DNA from: Planctomycetales bacterium
GTDB lineage: Bacteria; Planctomycetota; Phycisphaerae; SM23-33
Assembly: GCA_030631085.1 (NCBI GenBank)
Contig: DAOVLV010000008.1
Location: 1-15,112, forward strand
Direction of reading: 5' to 3'
Length of the DNA stretch: 15,112 nt
Position numbers and translations under genes: made by a program. Shown piece by piece: positions 7,204 to 14,337 of the stretch (position 1 is the first letter of the stretch; each line of letters starts with the position of its first letter). The notes beneath the pieces were generated by a model. It saw nothing but the letters and a program-made list of their open reading frames with translations. It was not told where the DNA came from and ran no database searches.

Positions 7204-7569
7204 CGTCTCGCCTTCTTCGGCCAGAGCGGTTTCAGGCAGAACTCAACTCCAAGGCTTGCCTGACGGAAAGATCAGATTCCTCATGTCTTTTATTGAACCG
7301 TCCGACCATCCACCCTGTCGAGCGGTTCAATTGCAACCTACGATTCACTTTCGGGATGGGCAAATCGGGGAAGAAGAAGAAAAGATAGCGGGATTACAGG
7401 GATTACAGGGATTACAGGATTATAGGATTATAGGGATTTGGTTTCTTTTAGTTTCTTTTAGTAAAATCAAAATCCCTGAAATCCAGTAATCCCTGTAATC
7501 CTGCTATCTCTTTTTTTATGGAACATCCGGTGTTGTTGTGCGTCAAAGACTATAGAAAGGAGATGTGTT
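7204..7569. other. 366-bp divergent intergenic region between the PEP-CTERM and VIT/vWA genes
   Basis: This gap must hold promoters for both divergent genes, but no convincing -35/-10 pair was found on either strand. It contains a short perfect inverted repeat, TCAGGCA at 7232-7238 and TGCCTGA at 7257-7263, with an 18-base spacer in the presumed leader of the PEP-CTERM gene. That could be an operator or leader hairpin. It also contains the large GGATTACAG hairpin (7384-7508). The 77-codon open frame across 7256-7489 is composed mostly of repeat and is not called as a gene. Confidence 0.6.
7384..7508. repeat. GGATTACAG tandem repeats arranged as a long inverted repeat
   Basis: The left part carries at least five degenerate units (GGATTACAG three times, then GGATTATA forms). 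The outer 22 bases 7384-7405 pair with 7487-7508 throughout, with one G-U. The flanks extend the symmetry, with an A/G-rich run before the left arm and CTCTTTTTTT after the right arm (7508-7517). The loop contains a perfect tandem duplication of GTTTCTTTTA at 7441-7460. A long stem followed by a T-run would act as a terminator on the plus strand, yet it lies upstream of the VIT/vWA gene, about 50 bases before its start. Confidence 0.82.
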
Positions 7570-9786
7570 ATGAAGGTCAAGGCAATTGCGATAGTTATAA
7601 CGGCGGTTCTGCTGGTTGTGAGTCAGGCGGTACTGGCTGACGGGATGATCGTACCGGTCAGGCCCGATCTGCCCGTTCGAGGCCACTGGTCGGTGAAATA
7701 CCATCACGTCAAGGTAATGGTCCGCGACCAGGTCGCATCGGTCCACATCACACAGGAATTCGTCAACAACTCGCGCGGCGACATCGAAGTCGAATACCTC
7801 TTCCCAATCCCGCCCGGAGCCGCCATTGATTCAATGACAATGGTCGTCGATGGGAAGGAACTGACGGGTAAGTTGATGGAGGCAAAGGAGGCGCGGAAGA
7901 TTTACGAGGAGATCGTCCGGCAGAAGAAAGACCCCGCCCTTCTGGAGTACATGGGTTCGGGGCTGTACCGCACGCGGGCATTCCCGCTACAGCGAGGAAA
8001 ACCCGCAAAGGTAATCGTTACATACAAAACAGTCTGCAAAAAGGACTATGACCTCGTCGAGGTCTTCTACCCGCTCAATACCGAAAAGTTTTCAGCCCGA
8101 AAGATTGACGACGTGAAGGTAACGGTCGATATCAAGGCCAAGGCTGACATTACGGCGATCTATTCGCCGACGCACGACCTGAACGTCAAGCGTAAGGGTA
8201 AGAGGCACGTCGTGGCTACTTATCACATCAAGAACGCCATTCCCGACACAGATTTTCTGGTCTATTACAAGGCTGCCGACGAGAAGATAGGCGCGACCGT
8301 CCTGACCCATCGTCCCGACAAGGACAAAGACGGTTATTTTATGGTTCTGGTCTCGCCTAACCCCGGCCTGGCCGGTAAGGCGGCGGGGTCGAAAGATATT
8401 GTTATCGCCCTGGACCGCAGCGGCTCAATGTCAACTCACAATAAGATTGAACAGGCTAAGGAGGCATTGCAATACGTTCTGGGCAACCTCGGCGAAGAAG
8501 ACCGCTTCAACGTGGTAACGTTTTCCGACTCGGTCGATACGTTTTTCCCGAAGATGGTCGATGCGACGAAGAAGAACGTCTCCGAGGCATTGGAGATGCT
8601 CGACCGTATCGAGGCCACCGGCGGAACCGCGCTGTCAAAGGCGGTCAATACCTCGCTGGAGATGTTCGGCGAATCCGAAAGACCTAAATACGTGCTGTTC
8701 CTGACCGACGGCCTGCCGACTATCGGCGAGCGCGACGAAGGGACGATAATCAAGGCCTCTAAAAAGGCCAACGAGCACAAGGCCAGGCTGTTCGCGTTTG
8801 GTGTCGGTTACAAGGTCAACGTCAAACTGATTGACAACCTTGTCCGCGCCAATCGCGGCGTCAGCGATTACGTGAAGGAAAAAGAGCCGCTGGAGGCGAA
8901 AATCTCCAGCCTGTACAACAAGATAAAACATCCTGTGATGACCGACCTGAAGGTGTCCTTCGCCGGCGTCAAAACGACAATGACGTATCCGAGGGAACTT
9001 CCCGACCTGTTCGACGGCGGGCAGATTCTGATGGTAGGCCGATACAACGACGGCGGAAAAACCACGCTGGAAGTGGCTGGGAAACTCCAGGGCAAAAAGA
9101 AGAATTTTAAGTACAAAGTCGCAATGGCTAAGTTGAGCGAGTCCAACAGAAACGTCTTTGTCGAGCGGCTTTGGGCGGTGCGGCGCGTAGGATTCCTGCT
9201 GGATGAGATTCAACTTAACGGCGAGAGCAAGGAGGTCGTCGATGAACTCGTCAAAATCAGCAAGAAGTACGGGATAATGACGCCGTACACGTCGTTCCTT
9301 GCCGATGAATCCGTGAACCTGGCCAAGAGTACCGAAATCCACGGCAGGATGAGAAGAAGTGCCCATCGGCTGGCCAAGAGCGAGACCGGCGTAGGCGGGC
9401 AGAGGGATGCTATGAGTCGCAGGCAACTTAACGATGCGACGCGAGCGCCGGCGTCAAGCGGAGTACGGTATGATCAAAGTGTCGCGCAATATGGCTACAG
9501 CGACGACAAAGCCTACAAAGCGGGAAAGAAATCGCGGATTTCCAATGTCCAGAACGTCGGCGACCAAACGCTTTATCGCCGTGGAAAGGTCTGGCTGGCG
9601 CCGGGGACCGAGAAACTCGACCTGAAAAAGGACGCCGACAAAATTAAGGAAATCGAACGGTTCAGCAAGAAGTATTTCGAACTGGTCCGCATCAATACGA
9701 TTGAGCAGAACCAGGTCTTCGCTTCCCAGCGAGCGGGCGAGGAACTCGTCATCAACCTGCGAGGACAGGCGTATCGGATACGCTGA
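7570..9786 (+). CDS. secreted VIT and von Willebrand factor A domain protein
   Basis: This 738-residue protein has a signal peptide (MKVKAIAIVITAVLLVVS..., likely cut after VLA near residue 24). A VIT (vault/inter-alpha-trypsin) domain follows at about residues 36-150, including the VEYLFPIPPGAAID and KEARKIYEEI blocks. A vWA domain spans about 275-440, with a complete MIDAS metal site: DRSGS at 282-286, Thr353 and Asp380. The remainder to about 590 resembles the C-terminal part of ITI-heavy-chain-like proteins, and the last 140 residues are lysine-rich with no recognised domain. The family usually mediates metal-dependent protein binding at the cell surface. No C-terminal anchor, LPxTG or PEP-CTERM signal is seen, so it is probably periplasmic or released. 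AAAGGAG at 7556-7562 supports the start. The gene is monocistronic and divergent from the PEP-CTERM gene. Confidence 0.93.
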   Translation: MKVKAIAIVITAVLLVVSQAVLADGMIVPVRPDLPVRGHWSVKYHHVKVMVRDQVASVHITQEFVNNSRGDIEVEYLFPIPPGAAIDSMTMVVDGKELTGKLMEAKEARKIYEEIVRQKKDPALLEYMGSGLYRTRAFPLQRGKPAKVIVTYKTVCKKDYDLVEVFYPLNTEKFSARKIDDVKVTVDIKAKADITAIYSPTHDLNVKRKGKRHVVATYHIKNAIPDTDFLVYYKAADEKIGATVLTHRPDKDKDGYFMVLVSPNPGLAGKAAGSKDIVIALDRSGSMSTHNKIEQAKEALQYVLGNLGEEDRFNVVTFSDSVDTFFPKMVDATKKNVSEALEMLDRIEATGGTALSKAVNTSLEMFGESERPKYVLFLTDGLPTIGERDEGTIIKASKKANEHKARLFAFGVGYKVNVKLIDNLVRANRGVSDYVKEKEPLEAKISSLYNKIKHPVMTDLKVSFAGVKTTMTYPRELPDLFDGGQILMVGRYNDGGKTTLEVAGKLQGKKKNFKYKVAMAKLSESNRNVFVERLWAVRRVGFLLDEIQLNGESKEVVDELVKISKKYGIMTPYTSFLADESVNLAKSTEIHGRMRRSAHRLAKSETGVGGQRDAMSRRQLNDATRAPASSGVRYDQSVAQYGYSDDKAYKAGKKSRISNVQNVGDQTLYRRGKVWLAPGTEKLDLKKDADKIKEIERFSKKYFELVRINTIEQNQVFASQRAGEELVINLRGQAYRIR

Positions 9787-9790
9787 AGCG

Positions 9791-9945
9791 GGCACTGGGC
9801 ATTTGGCATTAGGCATTGGTCGTAAGAGAGTCATTGCGCGTCCTGCCTTTATAATTGTGAGATTTTATTGAAATGTGAAATTAAACAGAGAAAAACCTTC
9901 ACTAACCCTGTGCTGCCAATGCCGAATGCCTAATGCCGAATGACC
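9791..9945 (-). repeat. heptamer-bounded intergenic element, copy 2 (about 155 bp, inverted relative to copy 1)
   Basis: The left arm 9791-9822 (GGCACTG, GGCATTT, GGCATTA, GGCATTGG) and the right arm 9913-9945 are inverted copies of the same GGCATTN units. The core 9847-9902, read on the minus strand, aligns along its whole length with the copy 1 core: it shares GTGAAGG, CTGTTTAAT, TTCAATAAAA and AATTATAAAG in the same order with near-identical spacing. It begins four bases after the VIT/vWA stop, and its right arm contains the TAG stop (9930-9932) of the convergent glycosyltransferase. There is no ORF and no clear target duplication. Confidence 0.85.
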
Positions 9946-11063
9946 TTAAGTATATTCGCGACGATAGTTTCGGTGGCGGGTTTGTAGAGGCTTTGGGCGT
10001 TTTTGCGAAGTGATTCGGCTTCGGCGGGCGAGTCGATCAGCCGGCGGACCTGGGCGACGACCTCGTCGCTCGTCGGGGCAATGACGGCAGCGCCTCGGCG
10101 GGCGAGCAGTTCGGCGTTGGCTGCCTCCTGACCCGGAACAGGTTTGGTCAGCACCATGGCTGTACCTGAAGCGATACATTCCGACGTCATCAACCCCCCG
10201 GCTTTGGTTACCATCACGTCGGCGATGCCGGCAAGTTCATTCAGGCGGTCGGTCATCGGTACCGGCGTCAGTCGCTCCGGCGACTCGGGCATCTGCGACA
10301 ACTGGGCGAGGAGTTTCTTGTTGGACCCTGCAAGTGCGATCACGTGAGCGTTTGTTTCGGCGATGAGTTTGCGGGCGATCCGCCTGATCGGTCCGACGGT
10401 GAAATACGCTCCGCCGCTCACCAGGACAATCGGACCGTCAGCCGGTAACGACCACTCGCGGCGGATCTTGTCCTTGTCAGTCCGGTGAGTCCATTTCGGA
10501 TGGACGGGGATGCCGCTGACGGTGATTCGCTCCGGTTCGACGTCCCATCCCTGCAATTCGCCGCTGACGTGGTCGTTGGCGACGAACCATCGCTCGACGT
10601 TTTCGGAATACCAGAAGCGGTGCGCCTCGTTGTCGGTGATAACGGCCAGCATTTTAGCATCGGTTACACCTTCTCGGATAAGCCGTCCGATCGTCGGCAT
10701 CGCCAGGTAGTGCGTCGCCATTATCAGCGTCGGTTGTTTTCGGAGCAGGTACTCCCGCAGCTTTGCGAGTACTCGAAACTCCATCGCCAGTCGCAGTCGT
10801 TCGGAGATGTTGCGATGGGCGGTTTTTGGGCGATTGTTGAGGCCATAACCAAACCCGTACAGGCGGGGGAATTTCGTAACCATCGTCTCGTACCCGCCGG
10901 CATAGAAGCAGCGAAACCACCACGGGACATATTCCAACGCATCGAGAAACTCCGTCTGGAGCGACGGCGCTTCTGCCTTCAGTCCGGTAATAAGGGCGGC
11001 TGCGGCTTGGTTGTGCCCGGCTCCGACCGATGAACTGACAAAAAGTACACGATTTGGGTTCAC
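9930..11063 (-). CDS. MGDG-synthase/MurG-like glycosyltransferase (GT28 type), probable glycolipid synthesis
   Basis: This 377-residue GT-B enzyme resembles monogalactosyldiacylglycerol synthases and bacterial processive diacylglycerol glucosyltransferases, which move a sugar from a UDP-sugar onto diacylglycerol at the inner membrane face. The N-terminal half opens with RVLFVSSSVGAGHNQAA, the SxGxGH loop at residues 12-17. The C-terminal nucleotide-sugar half has the TKAGGLMTSE motif (286 onward) and PGQE at 310-313. The exact donor and acceptor cannot be read from the sequence. The frame is open 52 codons further upstream but would overlap the preceding gene by 160 bases. The GTG at 11063 gives a GTGA overlap with that gene's TGA and puts the family's N-terminal strand directly after the start. 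GGAG at 11076-11079 is a distant ribosome site. The last codons (VIRH, TAG) fall in repeat copy 2. Confidence 0.87.
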   Translation of the reverse strand: MNPNRVLFVSSSVGAGHNQAAAALITGLKAEAPSLQTEFLDALEYVPWWFRCFYAGGYETMVTKFPRLYGFGYGLNNRPKTAHRNISERLRLAMEFRVLAKLREYLLRKQPTLIMATHYLAMPTIGRLIREGVTDAKMLAVITDNEAHRFWYSENVERWFVANDHVSGELQGWDVEPERITVSGIPVHPKWTHRTDKDKIRREWSLPADGPIVLVSGGAYFTVGPIRRIARKLIAETNAHVIALAGSNKKLLAQLSQMPESPERLTPVPMTDRLNELAGIADVMVTKAGGLMTSECIASGTAMVLTKPVPGQEAANAELLARRGAAVIAPTSDEVVAQVRRLIDSPAEAESLRKNAQSLYKPATETIVANILKVIRH

Positions 11064-12928
11064 GGTCTTTCTATACTCCGCTTCGGCATTGTGGTGGTTT
11101 GTTTCCTTCCTTCTATCCAGGCCAGATGCTGCTCCGCCGAGATACGATATGGGTTGTCCTGTGCGCTTTTGACGATTCTGAAGTAATGTCCAGCCGGTTT
11201 CAAATTCATTTTGGACCACGCCGGCGTTCCTTCCAGGCGAAGGGCGAGTCGTCCCAGTTCGTAATTTGCGACGATGGCGGCGTCGTTGATTTCGCCGGCC
11301 AGTTCTGAAAGTTGCTTCGCGCGGTCGTTTTCGTTTTTTTCGGCGAGCGTTGCTGTGAGAAGGAAGTTATCGGACAGGTTCGTGTCCTTGTAACCTTTGG
11401 CCAGTTCTCGCAGTTCGCTGCTTTTGGTTCCGACGAAAGGCCAGCGCTTCATGTAATCCCTGAAGGCGTCGGTGTTTTTGGAATTGTCGTCGCGGACTTC
11501 GTTTATTTCCATCAGCCAGATAATATTGTCGGTTTCTGCGAGAACTTTTCGGTAATACTCCTTTGACGGAAGCGAATTTTTTCGAATAAACACGCCGACC
11601 GGTCCTGCCGGCGGGTTCGGGTCTTGTTGTCCCATATGTGTCGTAAGCAGTGTTTGAGCGACACGCAGGTGTTCCCGCGCTCTTTGGAGACTTCGCCCTT
11701 CGCGGAGAGCCTGAATCCCCAATCGCTGGTGTGCGACAAACGTTTGTGGGCAGCGCGGGTAACGCTCGGTCAGGTCGCTCCACGCACCCTGCGATTCTGC
11801 GGACGGACCGGCATAACGATACCTGATTATGCCGACCCCGATCGCCTGTTTGTCGATTCGAATGTCCTTCGCCGTCGCCATAATCCACATCACAGCGGCA
11901 GATCGAGCGCTGTCGGGATGTCGCTTGATAAACCGTTGGCACTCAGCCATTAGTGTCGTTCGCTGCTGTTCGAGGTCCACCCGCGCACGTGCCAGCATGG
12001 TCAGCGCCGCTTTGGAGGCCGCAACGGCTTGCTGCGAAGCGGGGCTGGAGGCGGGTTGCGAAGCGGGGCGGGTCGATGCCGGTAAAGACGTAATCCTGAC
12101 CGGATAAGATATATCTTTCACTACGGCTTGACGGAGTTCGCCGAAGTCCGACGGGGCGAAAAACGCCTCTCCGGGACCGACGCGAGCAGTCAAAAGAGCG
12201 TAGTCGAGTTCATCGACGCCGATCTTCTCGGAGAATACCCATACCGGTACGGAAAGGAGGACGAGAATTACAGGCCAGATTATTCCGGGTCTGAACCGCA
12301 TAAGTTTCGCCAGGAACGACACGACCGCACCGGCCAAAACCGCCGTTATCAGTGTCAGGATTAAAATCAGGCTCACCGAAAGCCCCTGAAGCGGAAGCAG
12401 CAGCGTCTCGTCGCCGCCGGTGAAAAAATAAAAGTACACAGCCACCGGCGCAAGCCCCGCAAGCAGCGCTACCAGCGGAAGGTCTCGCCGCAGCCCTGTC
12501 TGTCCGGCAAGGATGCACCCGACCGCCAGGAAGGCCGCCAGAAGTGGAGCGTGGGCGATTACGGCAACAGTCAGGATAAATAACGCCGCAATGCTCTGGC
12601 GATACAACAAAGCCACCATAACCGGGACGAAAACCACCGCCGCTATCAGCAAACCGGTAACGAGTATCATCCAGGGATATTCAAAAATGCTCAATGGGTG
12701 CAGGAGCACCTCGCTGAGCGGCGACGCCAGAGCGGACCTGTAACTGTGCAGCGAAAAGTCAAACCAACACCCAGTCGAAAGGTAATACAGGAATGCGCTA
12801 ACGAATACATAGCCGACAAGGTCAACGATTATGAAGAAGACCGTGCGGAAGATAGAACTGCGACGCAGCAAAGGCCTGGACTTTCTGCGGCGCCGGTTTG
12901 TAATCTGTGAATTTGCGGTCTGTGCCAT
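11060..12928 (-). CDS. polytopic membrane protein with large helical C-terminal domain, function unknown
   Basis: I recognise no named family. The 622-residue product starts with a strongly basic segment (RRRRKSRPLLRR), giving a cytoplasmic N-terminus. About six hydrophobic helices follow within residues 29-233. Next come a soluble stretch, a Pro/Ala/Ser-rich linker at about 281-303 (repeated PAS-like tripeptides), and a helical region of some 300 residues. That region resembles tetratricopeptide-like repeats, for example the ECQRFIKRHPDSARSAAVMW and DLTERYPRCPQTFVAHQRLG helices. TPR-type regions are scaffolds, so a membrane-bound assembly role is plausible. Its TGA overlaps the GTG of the glycosyltransferase gene, so the two are translationally coupled and probably act together, perhaps in envelope glycolipid metabolism. 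The start could be a GTG at 12934 or the ATG at 12928. I prefer the ATG, which has GGA about 9 bases upstream. Confidence 0.83.
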   Translation of the reverse strand: MAQTANSQITNRRRRKSRPLLRRSSIFRTVFFIIVDLVGYVFVSAFLYYLSTGCWFDFSLHSYRSALASPLSEVLLHPLSIFEYPWMILVTGLLIAAVVFVPVMVALLYRQSIAALFILTVAVIAHAPLLAAFLAVGCILAGQTGLRRDLPLVALLAGLAPVAVYFYFFTGGDETLLLPLQGLSVSLILILTLITAVLAGAVVSFLAKLMRFRPGIIWPVILVLLSVPVWVFSEKIGVDELDYALLTARVGPGEAFFAPSDFGELRQAVVKDISYPVRITSLPASTRPASQPASSPASQQAVAASKAALTMLARARVDLEQQRTTLMAECQRFIKRHPDSARSAAVMWIMATAKDIRIDKQAIGVGIIRYRYAGPSAESQGAWSDLTERYPRCPQTFVAHQRLGIQALREGRSLQRAREHLRVAQTLLTTHMGQQDPNPPAGPVGVFIRKNSLPSKEYYRKVLAETDNIIWLMEINEVRDDNSKNTDAFRDYMKRWPFVGTKSSELRELAKGYKDTNLSDNFLLTATLAEKNENDRAKQLSELAGEINDAAIVANYELGRLALRLEGTPAWSKMNLKPAGHYFRIVKSAQDNPYRISAEQHLAWIEGRKQTTTMPKRSIERP

Positions 12929-13019
12929 GCTCACATTCCGGCTCTGATGTCAGGGGCAAAGTTCATGCAACCATTGTAAATCTGATTTGCGTATAATACC
13001 TAACGAAATAACAAATGCT

Positions 13020-13038
13020 GTAATTGGTAATTAGTAAT
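13020..13038. repeat. solitary TAATTGG-type repeat arm
   Basis: GTAATTGGTAATTAGTAAT repeats the heptamer motif of the hsp20-lon inverted repeat (753-769) almost exactly, but no complementary arm is present nearby. It lies in the 144-base gap between the phosphotransferase and the membrane-protein gene. The same gap contains TACAAT on the minus strand (12973-12978), which could be a -10 for the membrane-protein gene, but no matching -35 was found. Confidence 0.6.
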
Positions 13039-13072
13039 CCGGTTTGTCCGCCGAAACTATGGCGAAGGCGAG

Positions 13073-14116
13073 TCAGTCCTTCAGCACCGTCTCGATCTCT
13101 TTGAGATGGTCGAGGACCCAATGGACCTTCCGCCGGATCATCTGGAGGAAGCCGAAGCCCTGCATGCGTCCGAACGAGCCGGTCGCGGCGATTGGGAGAA
13201 CGGATTCGGCGATCATCGCCTCGCACATGAGGAAGGGAATGACCTGGAGTTCGGCCTTGGAGATTACGTTGACCGAGTCGTACCCGAGCAGAAACCGTTT
13301 CAGGCGGGTCTGGTCGGGATAGTCAGGCCAATCGGAGGGATCTTCCGACCCGCCGATGATGGAGAACTGTATCGCTCCGTTTGCCAGATCGATGACCCGT
13401 TGCTGGAGTCGTGCGGTATCGTAGTCAATAACGGCTGCGACGAGATTGTCGCGGAAGAGCATGTTACCCGGATGCCAGTCGCCGTGGACGATCTGGGCGG
13501 GCCAGTCTTTCAGACCGGCCTTGTTGGCCTTGACCGTACAGCGAAGATAGGCCTGCTCAAGGTATTTTACCGTATCCATCACCACGCTCGGTTCGGGCCT
13601 GGCGTCCAGCGGTAGCGATGTGGTCGTATTGAGAATGGCTTCGCCGACGGCGCTTGCGCCGTGGTAGCTACCTTTCGGCGGGTGGTAATCGCCCTGGAAA
13701 TTCGCAAGTAGTTTATGATACAGGCCGAGGATGCGCCCGGCGTCGAACGTTGCTTCAAGCGAACCGTTGTAACCTTTCCCCCGGACGAACTCGAACATTT
13801 CGTATATCCGCTCGCCCAGAACGAGCATTGAATTATTGTCCGGGCGGGTGCCTATCAGGTGGGGCAGGGGAAAATTTTCGCCGGCGAGGTGAAGTTGTAT
13901 CTGGTGGGTGAAGGCGACCTTTTTGATGTCGTCTTTACCGTGGGCGCGACGCTTGAAAAGCAGGCGACCTCGCTTCTCGCTCTCAAAGACCACCTTCGGC
14001 GACCGTCGTGAGCCGCGAGGAAAATCCTGCACAGAGCGAATTATGCCGAGGTCGTAGTGGCTCAAACACGTAGCCAACTCCACCGCGTCAAAAGTTTTGC
14101 GTTCCATGCTGTTCAT
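13073..14116 (-). CDS. APH-fold phosphotransferase (aminoglycoside phosphotransferase/homoserine kinase-like family)
   Basis: The 347-residue product has the APH-type small-molecule kinase fold. The catalytic loop is VHGDWHPGN, with His211, Asp213 (general base) and Asn218. The metal-binding segment is VIDYD, with Asp231 and Asp233. A basic N-terminal nucleotide-binding lobe contains LLFKRR. The C-terminal helices include a cluster of Met and Phe residues. The family phosphorylates hydroxyls of antibiotics, homoserine, choline, spore-coat sugars and other small molecules. Nothing here points to a particular substrate, and antibiotic resistance should not be assumed. The start could be the Met at 14116 or the Met three codons later, and neither has a strong Shine-Dalgarno. 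It is co-directional with the membrane protein and glycosyltransferase genes but 144 bases ahead of them, so operon membership is uncertain. Confidence 0.85.
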   Translation of the reverse strand: MNSMERKTFDAVELATCLSHYDLGIIRSVQDFPRGSRRSPKVVFESEKRGRLLFKRRAHGKDDIKKVAFTHQIQLHLAGENFPLPHLIGTRPDNNSMLVLGERIYEMFEFVRGKGYNGSLEATFDAGRILGLYHKLLANFQGDYHPPKGSYHGASAVGEAILNTTTSLPLDARPEPSVVMDTVKYLEQAYLRCTVKANKAGLKDWPAQIVHGDWHPGNMLFRDNLVAAVIDYDTARLQQRVIDLANGAIQFSIIGGSEDPSDWPDYPDQTRLKRFLLGYDSVNVISKAELQVIPFLMCEAMIAESVLPIAATGSFGRMQGFGFLQMIRRKVHWVLDHLKEIETVLKD

Positions 14117-14171
14117 GTCCGGTCAAAACGAATAATACAAGTCTGTGCATCGGTGTCAATGATACTCGTTC

Positions 14172-14267
14172 AAAACCAAAATGACCAATGATGAAAAGAG
14201 GTTGGGTAAAGTCGTTAGACATTGGGCATTGGGCGTTGATTGGTTATTGGTCATTAGAAACGGTTTT
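14172..14267. repeat. ATTGGGC/GGTCATT heptamer repeat with inverted ends
   Basis: AATGACCAAT at 14180-14189 pairs with ATTGGTCATT at 14246-14255, and AAAACC at 14172-14177 pairs with GGTTTT at 14262-14267, giving an imperfect long hairpin. The right half reads in 7-base steps: ATTGGGC, ATTGGGC, GTTGATT, GGTTATT, GGTCATT. It fills much of the 221-base divergent gap between the phosphotransferase and the serine hydrolase and ends just before the -35 of the latter. Confidence 0.7.
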
Positions 14268-14271
14268 GGGC

Positions 14272-14301
14272 TTGTCTGATCCTTTATCGAATCGCTATAA
14301 T
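14272..14301 (+). promoter_or_regulatory. sigma-70 promoter for the beta-lactamase-fold gene
   Basis: TTGTCT at 14272-14277 and a perfect TATAAT at 14296-14301 are separated by 18 bases. The expected transcript start is near 14308, about 30 bases before the ATG at 14338. This is the clearest promoter in the window. It stands immediately downstream of the heptamer repeat at 14172-14267. Confidence 0.65.
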
Positions 14302-14337
14302 CAGGCCGTTGGGGTCTTGCGAGTCAGGAGTATTTCA

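Noticed and set aside
7384..7430. CRISPR-like array
   Set aside because: Units are 8-9 bases with no unique spacers of constant length and there are no cas genes.
7384..7440. Resemblance of the GGATTACAGG units to human Alu sequence, suggesting contamination
   Set aside because: Only the short unit matches. It is tandem and inverted here, the rest of an Alu is missing, and the flanks are continuous bacterial genes.
7256..7489. 77-codon frame in the divergent intergenic region
   Set aside because: Its C-terminal half translates repeat units, it lacks a ribosome binding site and no family is recognised.
8635..9426. 263-codon frame antisense to the VIT/vWA gene
   Set aside because: Contained in a gene with clear domains and signal peptide, with no domain of its own.
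6287..9945. Composite transposon bounded by the two inverted element copies
   Set aside because: The copies are inverted and flank ordinary genes, but there is no transposase between them and no target-site duplication, so independent insertions are simpler.
11064..11219. Upstream extension of the glycosyltransferase by 52 codons
   Set aside because: It would overlap the membrane-protein gene by 160 bases. The GTG at 11063 overlaps the preceding TGA and sits immediately before the conserved N-terminal strand.
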